A stretch of 35,247 nucleotides of DNA, from assembly GCA_003490025.1 (NCBI GenBank), contig DNJC01000026.1, positions 1 to 35,247 on the forward strand. Direction: 5' to 3'. Shown piece after piece: positions 30,583-35,247 of the stretch; the stretch's first letter is position 1, and every line of letters begins with the position of its first letter. Source of the DNA: Geobacter sp. GTDB taxonomy: Bacteria > Desulfobacterota > Desulfuromonadia > Geobacterales > Geobacteraceae. Made by a program: the position numbers and the translations under genes. The notes below the pieces were generated by a model. The model had not been told where the DNA came from and did no database searches. It worked only from the letters and a program-made list of their open reading frames with translations.

Positions 30583-32765
30583 CCAGGAAGACGAAAAGGA
30601 ACACCCCACTGGTGATGGTGGTTGACGACGACGAGGCGGTGCGCCTTCTGGCCAGGGAGACCCTGGAACAGTCCGGCTTCAGCGTCTGCGAGGCGGAAAC
30701 CGGGGAAAAGGCGCTGGAGAGCTTCGACGGTTGCGCCCCCGACATCGTCCTTCTGGACGTGGTGATGCCGGGGATCGACGGTTTCTCCGTCTGCAGCACG
30801 ATCCGGCGCACCACCGCGGGGCGGGACACGCCGGTCCTGATGATGACCGGGCTGGACGACCTCGAGTCGATCGATTCCGCCTACGAGGCGGGGGCGACCG
30901 ACTTCATCACCAAGCCGATCAACTGGCACGTCCTGGGATACCGGGTGAGCTACATGCTGAGGGCGAGCGGGGCGCTGGAACAGCTCCGGGAGAGCCGCGC
31001 CGGGCTGGCCCACGCCCAGAGCCTCGCGCACATAGGGTCCTGGGAATGGGATCTCGGCACCGGCGAGATACGCTGCTCGGAGGAGGTCTACAGCATCTGC
31101 TGCCTGGACGGGGGGAGGGGAGACGGAAACCCCATCCTCGAACCGGTGCATCACCTGGACCGCACCTTCGTGCAGAACTCCATCGATGATGCCATCGCCA
31201 GGCGCGCCCCGCTTTCCTTCGATTATCGCATCCACCTGGGGAACCAGGAGCGGACCCTGCACGCGGAACTCGTCACCGTGCTGGACGAGGCGGGGGATCC
31301 CGTCTGCCTCACCGGGACCATCCAGGACATCACCGAAAGAAAGCATGCCGAGGAGCAGATCCGGCTCCTTGCCTACTACGACGCCCTGACCGGCCTTCCC
31401 AACCGCCGCTTTTTCCTGCAGCAGCTGGAGCAGGCGCTGGTGTTCGCCAACAGAAACGACAGGATGCTCGCCGTCCTCTTTCTCGACCTGGACCGTTTCA
31501 AGCTGGTGAACGACACGCTGGGACACGGGATGGGTGACCGCCTTTTGCAGGACGTGGCGGACCGGCTGCTTCGCTGCGTGCGCCGCAGCGACTGCCTGGC
31601 CCGCGCCGAAGACGACTGTCCACCCTCGCTCGTGTCGCGCCTGGGAGGGGACGAGTTCACCATCATGCTCTCGGACATCGAGCACTTCCAGGACGTCGCC
31701 AAGGTGGCCAGGCGGATACTGGAGGCGGTATCGGTGCCGTATTCCCTGGATGGGCAGGAGGTCTTCGTCTCCACCAGCATCGGCATCAGCCTCTACCCCT
31801 TTGACGCCTCCACGGCCAGCGACCTGATCAGGAACGCGGACGGCGCCATGTACCAGGCCAAGGAGCAGGGGAGAAACGGCTACCAGATCTACGACGAATC
31901 GATGAACGCCAAGGCGCTGGAGCGGATCATCCTGGAGAGCCAGCTGCACAAGGCGCTCAAGGACGAGGAGTTCACGGTCTTCTACCAGCCGCAGGTCTGC
32001 AGCAGAAGCGGCGAGGTGGTGGGGATCGAGGCGCTGGTGCGCTGGAACAGCAAGGAACTCGGCATGGTGGAGCCGGCCCGTTTCCTCCCCCTGGCCGAGG
32101 AGATCGGCCTCGTGATCCAGATCGACCAGTGGGTGATGAGACAGGCGTGCCGGCAGCACAAACTCTGGCTCGACGCCGGGTTCCCCCGGATCACCCTCGC
32201 CGTCAACATCTCCGGCCAACAGTTCATGAAAAACGAACTCCTGGAGACGGTCACCACCATCCTCGGCGCAAGCGGCCTCGATCCCGGGCTGCTTGAGCTG
32301 GAACTCACCGAGGGAGTGCTGATGGCGCACACGGAGAGAACCATCAAGACGCTGCAGGCGCTGAAGGGGATGGGGGTAAGGCTTGCCATCGACGACTTCG
32401 GAACCGGGTTTTCCTCCCTTTCCTACTTGAAGCGTTTCCCGCTCGACGTGCTGAAGATCGACCGCACCTTCATCAAGGACATCACCACCGACCCCGACGA
32501 CGCGGCCATCACCGTCGCCACCATCGAGATGGCGCACACCCTGAAGCTGCAGGTGATCGCCGAAGGGGTGGAGACCCGCGCCCAGCTCGACTTCCTGTCC
32601 AGAAACGGCTGCGATCTCTACCAGGGTTACCTGTACAGCAGGCCGGTCCCCCCCGAGGAAATTCCCGCCCTCTTAGCAGCAACCCCGGCCGGCACCGGCT
32701 CCCCCCCTGCCGACCACCTCCCGGCTCCCGAAGCCGTCTTCCCCTCGGATCCTCCGACTGCATAA
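30576..32765 (+). CDS. REC-PAS-GGDEF-EAL cyclic-di-GMP protein
   Basis: This 729-residue protein has a receiver domain (about 12-130, phospho-Asp61 in VLLDVVMPG), a PAS-like sensor (about 145-265, with SLAHIGSWEWDLGTG and ending TGTIQDITERK), a GGDEF domain and an EAL domain. GGDEF is intact at 357-361 (RLGGDEFTIML), with an extra loop of about 12 residues just before it. EAL is intact at 485-487 (GIEALVRW), with DDFGTGFSSLSYLKRFPLD later. Both synthesis and hydrolysis of c-di-GMP are possible. It overlaps the hybrid kinase gene by seven bases, so phosphotransfer from the kinase HPt is the likely input. A Pro/Ala-rich tail of about 30 residues ends the protein. Confidence 0.93.
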   Translation: MLTRKTKRNTPLVMVVDDDEAVRLLARETLEQSGFSVCEAETGEKALESFDGCAPDIVLLDVVMPGIDGFSVCSTIRRTTAGRDTPVLMMTGLDDLESIDSAYEAGATDFITKPINWHVLGYRVSYMLRASGALEQLRESRAGLAHAQSLAHIGSWEWDLGTGEIRCSEEVYSICCLDGGRGDGNPILEPVHHLDRTFVQNSIDDAIARRAPLSFDYRIHLGNQERTLHAELVTVLDEAGDPVCLTGTIQDITERKHAEEQIRLLAYYDALTGLPNRRFFLQQLEQALVFANRNDRMLAVLFLDLDRFKLVNDTLGHGMGDRLLQDVADRLLRCVRRSDCLARAEDDCPPSLVSRLGGDEFTIMLSDIEHFQDVAKVARRILEAVSVPYSLDGQEVFVSTSIGISLYPFDASTASDLIRNADGAMYQAKEQGRNGYQIYDESMNAKALERIILESQLHKALKDEEFTVFYQPQVCSRSGEVVGIEALVRWNSKELGMVEPARFLPLAEEIGLVIQIDQWVMRQACRQHKLWLDAGFPRITLAVNISGQQFMKNELLETVTTILGASGLDPGLLELELTEGVLMAHTERTIKTLQALKGMGVRLAIDDFGTGFSSLSYLKRFPLDVLKIDRTFIKDITTDPDDAAITVATIEMAHTLKLQVIAEGVETRAQLDFLSRNGCDLYQGYLYSRPVPPEEIPALLAATPAGTGSPPADHLPAPEAVFPSDPPTA

Positions 32766-32870
32766 TAATTGAGCACGGCTGCCACATTAAAGAACTTCGT
32801 CGTCCCCTTCTCGAACGGCCGCCATCCGAAAAGCGCATGTTTCGGGGATGTTACGGCTCACCTCTTCAGA

Positions 32871-32886
32871 TGGCACAGCCTATGCT
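32871..32886 (+). promoter_or_regulatory. Candidate sigma-54 promoter of glnK-amtB
   Basis: TGGCAC (32871-32876), five bases, then ATGCT (32882-32886) fits the -24/-12 pattern TGGCAC-N5-TTGCA/T with one mismatch. NtrC-sigma-54 control of glnK-amtB is usual in proteobacteria. The promoter is about 350 bp from the start codon, implying a long leader. Confidence 0.5.
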
Positions 32887-33192
32887 AATCAAACCGTCAA
32901 ATGGCACATCGCGGTGCCGCAGAAAGCTTCCCGCCCGTTTAGCAATGGCGCAGTTCGCGGTGGAAGGCGCCACTACTCGGGAAAGGGGGAATCGCTGATT
33001 TCAAGGCTGTAACGACTGTTTATTCGACGTTGAACAATAGGCAAGGGCATCGAAGCCTTCAGGGGCCTGGAAAGAGGAGTAGTGAGCGCCGGATCACCGA
33101 ACGGTGCATGGACCTACCCGAAGGATGCTGAGAATCGCAGGTCGAACGGGCCGTCCGGCCGGCTTGCTAGAGTATGGGGAAGCTTGACAACG

Positions 33193-33209
33193 AGGCACAC
33201 GACGTGCCT
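33193..33209 (+). promoter_or_regulatory. Hairpin in the glnK 5' leader
   Basis: AGGCAC-ACGAC-GTGCCT is a perfect 6-bp stem, 12 bases before the AAGGAGG ribosome binding site of glnK. It may be an RNA hairpin or a protein-binding palindrome. Confidence 0.45.
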
Positions 33210-33235
33210 GAGAATTTTAACCAAGGAGGCAAGCG

Positions 33236-33574
33236 ATGAAGCTTATAGAAGCCATCATAAAGCCGTTCAAGCTCGACGAGGTGAAGGACGCCTTGAACGA
33301 GGTCGGCATCGAGGGGATCACGGTCAGCGAGGTCAAGGGGTACGGCCGCCAGAAAGGGCACACCGAGCTGTACCGCGGCGCGGAATACGTGGTCGACTTC
33401 ATCCCCAAGGTGAAGCTCCAGATCGCCGTCTCGGACGAAATGGTCGCCAAGGCTGTGGCAACCATCGAGGAGACCGCCAAGACCGGACGTATCGGGGACG
33501 GGAAGATCTTCATCATCCCGCTCGAGGACGCGGTGAGGATCAGGACCGGTGAAAAAGGGGACGAGGCGATTTAG
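33236..33574 (+). CDS. glnK: P-II nitrogen regulatory protein
   Basis: This 112-residue PII protein has the complete T-loop: GRQKGHTELYRGAEYVVDF with uridylylatable Tyr51. The C-terminal signature KTGRIGDGKIFIIPLEDAVRIRTGEKG binds ATP and 2-oxoglutarate. It senses nitrogen and energy state and blocks the ammonium channel encoded next. Its place directly before amtB (gap 44 bp) marks it as the GlnK type rather than GlnB. AAGGAGG is seven bases before ATG 33236. It follows a long leader with a candidate sigma-54 promoter. Confidence 0.95.
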   Translation: MKLIEAIIKPFKLDEVKDALNEVGIEGITVSEVKGYGRQKGHTELYRGAEYVVDFIPKVKLQIAVSDEMVAKAVATIEETAKTGRIGDGKIFIIPLEDAVRIRTGEKGDEAI

Positions 33575-33618
33575 CTCTCGGCAAAAAAACCAAAAATATT
33601 CCATCAATGGAGAGTGTT

Positions 33619-35175
33619 ATGATACGTGACATTAAAAAGGTTAAGGATGCAGCCCGGAACTACGCCTCAAGCTGCCTGACCGTCAACTTTACCCGGCTCG
33701 CCCTGCTCGGCTGCCTACTGCTCCCGATGGCCGCTGTCGCCGAAGAAAAGGCGGCCGCTCCCGCCGAAGGCGCTGCCGCCACGGCAGTGGCCGCGCCCGC
33801 TGCCGCACCTGCGGCACCTGCCGCAGCAGCGACTGCCGCCGCACCCGACGCAGCCGCACCCGACGCAGCCGCACCCGCTGCCGCACCCGCCGCGCCGAAG
33901 AACGTGGACCCGGTGCTTAACACAGGCGACACCGCCTGGATGCTGGTCTCCGCGGCGCTGGTCCTCTTCATGATCCCGGGCCTCGCCCTGTTCTACGGCG
34001 GCATGGTCCGCCAGAAGAACGTCCTTTCCACCATGATGCACTCGCTGGTCGCGATGGGCATCGTCGGGGTGCAGTGGGCGCTGATCGGCTACTCGCTCGC
34101 CTTCGGTCCCGACGCGGGCCACGGCCTGGTGGGTAACTTCAGCAAGGCTCTGTTCCACGGCCTGATCAGCTTCAAGGACGGCAACCCGGTGTACGCCCTG
34201 TTCCAGAACGTCGCCACCGAGCCGGGTTCGATCCCCGAATACGTCTTCGCCATGTACCAGTGCATGTTCGCCATGATCACCGTGGCACTCGTCTCCGGTG
34301 CGCTTGCCGAGAGGATCAAGTTCTCCGCCTATTGCGTCTTCGTGCTCCTCTGGACCACCCTGGTTTACGACCCGCTGGCCCACTGGGTCTGGATGGTCGA
34401 CGGTTGGCTCTTCAAGATGGGCGCACTCGACTTCGCCGGCGGCACCGTCGTTCACCTCTCCTCCGGTGTCTCGGCACTGGTGGTTCTCTTCTTCCTCGGC
34501 AAACGCCACGGCTTTCCGACCGAGCGGATGGCCCCGCACAGCCTGCCGCTGACCCTTCTGGGCGTAGGCGTCCTCTGGTTCGGCTGGTTCGGGTTCAACG
34601 CCGGTTCCGCCATCGTCGGCGTCAACTGCTCCGACGCGGCGGGCGGCCTCGCCGGCCTGGCCCTGATGACCACCACCATCGCTCCGGCCGCAGCCGGCCT
34701 CACCTGGATGATCGCAGAGTGGCTCCACAGCGGCAAGCCTTCCGCCCTCGGCTTTGGCTCCGGAGTCGTCGCCGGCCTGGTCGTCATCACCCCCGCTGCC
34801 GGCTTCGTGCAGCCTGGCGCCGCCCTCCTGATGGGTATCGCCGGCGGCCTGGTCTGCTACGGCGGCGTGCTGCTCAAGGCTAAACTCAAATACGACGACT
34901 CCCTGGACGCTTTCGGCGTGCACGGCATCGGCGGCACCACCGGCGCACTCCTGACCGGCGTCTTCGCCACCGTCGGCGCCACCGGTCTCGCCTCCGGCAA
35001 CATGAAGCAGTTCGTCACCCAGCTCGTCGCCGTCGGCGCAGCAGCGGCCTACGCGATCATCGTCACCTTCGTCATCTCCTTCGTCATCGACAAGACCATC
35101 GGCCTGCGCGTCGAGAAGGAAGACGAGGTCATGGGTCTCGACCAGACGCAGCACTCGGAGAGCGCCTACAACTAA
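33619..35175 (+). CDS. amtB: Ammonium transporter with Ala/Pro-rich N-terminal extension
   Basis: This 518-residue Amt/Rh channel has a signal peptide (about 25-41) and an unusually low-complexity Ala/Pro segment (about 45-95) with repeated APDAA units. The 11-helix channel follows, starting DTAWMLVSAALVLFMIPG. Channel landmarks are FYGGMVRQKNVLSTMM, the first pore His279 in GGTVVHLSSG and the second pore His435 in GVHGIGGTTGALLTG. It conducts ammonium and is gated by GlnK, encoded 44 bp upstream. The start is set at ATG 33619, with GGAGAG eight bases before it; ATG 33607 is in frame but overlaps that site. A strong terminator lies 28 bp past the stop. Confidence 0.95.
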   Translation: MIRDIKKVKDAARNYASSCLTVNFTRLALLGCLLLPMAAVAEEKAAAPAEGAAATAVAAPAAAPAAPAAAATAAAPDAAAPDAAAPAAAPAAPKNVDPVLNTGDTAWMLVSAALVLFMIPGLALFYGGMVRQKNVLSTMMHSLVAMGIVGVQWALIGYSLAFGPDAGHGLVGNFSKALFHGLISFKDGNPVYALFQNVATEPGSIPEYVFAMYQCMFAMITVALVSGALAERIKFSAYCVFVLLWTTLVYDPLAHWVWMVDGWLFKMGALDFAGGTVVHLSSGVSALVVLFFLGKRHGFPTERMAPHSLPLTLLGVGVLWFGWFGFNAGSAIVGVNCSDAAGGLAGLALMTTTIAPAAAGLTWMIAEWLHSGKPSALGFGSGVVAGLVVITPAAGFVQPGAALLMGIAGGLVCYGGVLLKAKLKYDDSLDAFGVHGIGGTTGALLTGVFATVGATGLASGNMKQFVTQLVAVGAAAAYAIIVTFVISFVIDKTIGLRVEKEDEVMGLDQTQHSESAYN

Positions 35176-35203
35176 AGCTCCTGCAGAAATCGAACGAAGC
35201 ACC

Positions 35204-35230
35204 GGGGGGATCGAAAGATCCCCCCTTTTT
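35204..35230 (+). terminator. Intrinsic terminator after amtB
   Basis: GGGGGGATC-GAAA-GATCCCCCC followed by TTTTT is a textbook terminator with a GNRA-type loop, ending the glnK-amtB operon. Confidence 0.92.
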
Positions 35231-35247
35231 CGTGTGCGCCCGGCAGG

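Larger units (their letters stand above)
32766..33235. other. Long intergenic leader of glnK-amtB
   Basis: This 470-bp region has no convincing gene. It holds a candidate sigma-54 promoter at 32871-32886, the inverted repeat GGCAC-N6-GTGCC at 32903-32918, several short GC-rich hairpins between 33040 and 33170, and the palindrome AGGCAC-N5-GTGCCT at 33193-33209 just before the glnK ribosome binding site. Confidence 0.6.

Noticed and set aside
30105..32537. An 810-residue minus-strand open frame opposite the kinase and GGDEF-EAL genes
   Set aside because: It is an antisense shadow of intact conserved domains.
33000..33180. GEMM or T-box type riboswitch in the glnK leader
   Set aside because: A few short matches (such as GAGTA) were seen, but the conserved cores of either class are missing.

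Overview
The window looks like the chromosome of a GC-rich, anaerobic, menaquinone-using Desulfuromonadota bacterium, most likely Geobacter, Geomonas, Citrifermentans or a close relative. Four things point there: an etfB / ferredoxin-fused etfA / membrane Fe-S EtfAB:menaquinone oxidoreductase cluster, a YggT-DivIVA-DUF167-CBS-FmdB-folD-galU block, a flavo-diiron protein, and a selenocysteine tRNA. The assignment is inference from gene content and order; no database search was possible.

Layout. (1) 1-5,088 is a decayed accessory tract of lower GC. It holds a minus-strand pair (secreted trypsin-like protease and a hypothetical protein), an internally deleted ISL3 transposase remnant, a GIY-YIG protein, about 875 bp of non-coding debris rich in AT-flanked inverted repeats, and a 204-residue hypothetical protein. 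(2) 5,089-9,850 has a Phd/VapC-type toxin-antitoxin pair, a short Hsp70-family ATPase, a flavo-diiron protein and an AraC-family regulator. A diverged copy of the Hsp70 gene's 3' end lies on the far side of the toxin-antitoxin pair. (3) 10,142-13,487 is a plus-strand trio of envelope proteins: zinc-ribbon DUF898, an M48 protease and a DUF5684-like protein. (4) 13,604-16,613 is a second accessory island: a secreted hypothetical, a Fic gene broken by two frameshifts, an MqsR/MqsA pair, and selC (tRNA-Sec) on the minus strand.

(5) 16,856-20,651 is a dense housekeeping block: YggT, DivIVA-like, DUF167, CBS protein, FmdB zinc ribbon, folD and galU. It converges on a TonB-like gene at 20,648-21,493. 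(6) 21,771-26,005 encodes the EtfBA pair and its membrane quinone reductase, which would pass electrons from acyl-CoA-type dehydrogenations to menaquinone. A strong terminator follows, then a CapA-family protein that appears to start at CTG, and a class I glutamine amidotransferase. (7) 28,135-32,765 encodes a hybrid histidine kinase (HAMP-HisKA-HATPase-pseudoREC-REC-HPt) overlapping a REC-PAS-GGDEF-EAL protein, a likely phosphorelay into cyclic-di-GMP signalling. (8) 32,766-35,247 is the nitrogen-control unit glnK-amtB, with a candidate sigma-54 promoter, a long leader and a clean terminator.

The most unusual items are the paralogous Hsp70 gene tail bracketing the toxin-antitoxin pair, the intrinsic terminator placed directly in front of the Hsp70 ribosome binding site, the AAAAATCGTCGCTTTT-type repeat tract, the DUF898-M48-DUF5684 trio, the protease plus hypothetical pair at the left edge, and the doubly frameshifted Fic gene beside selC.
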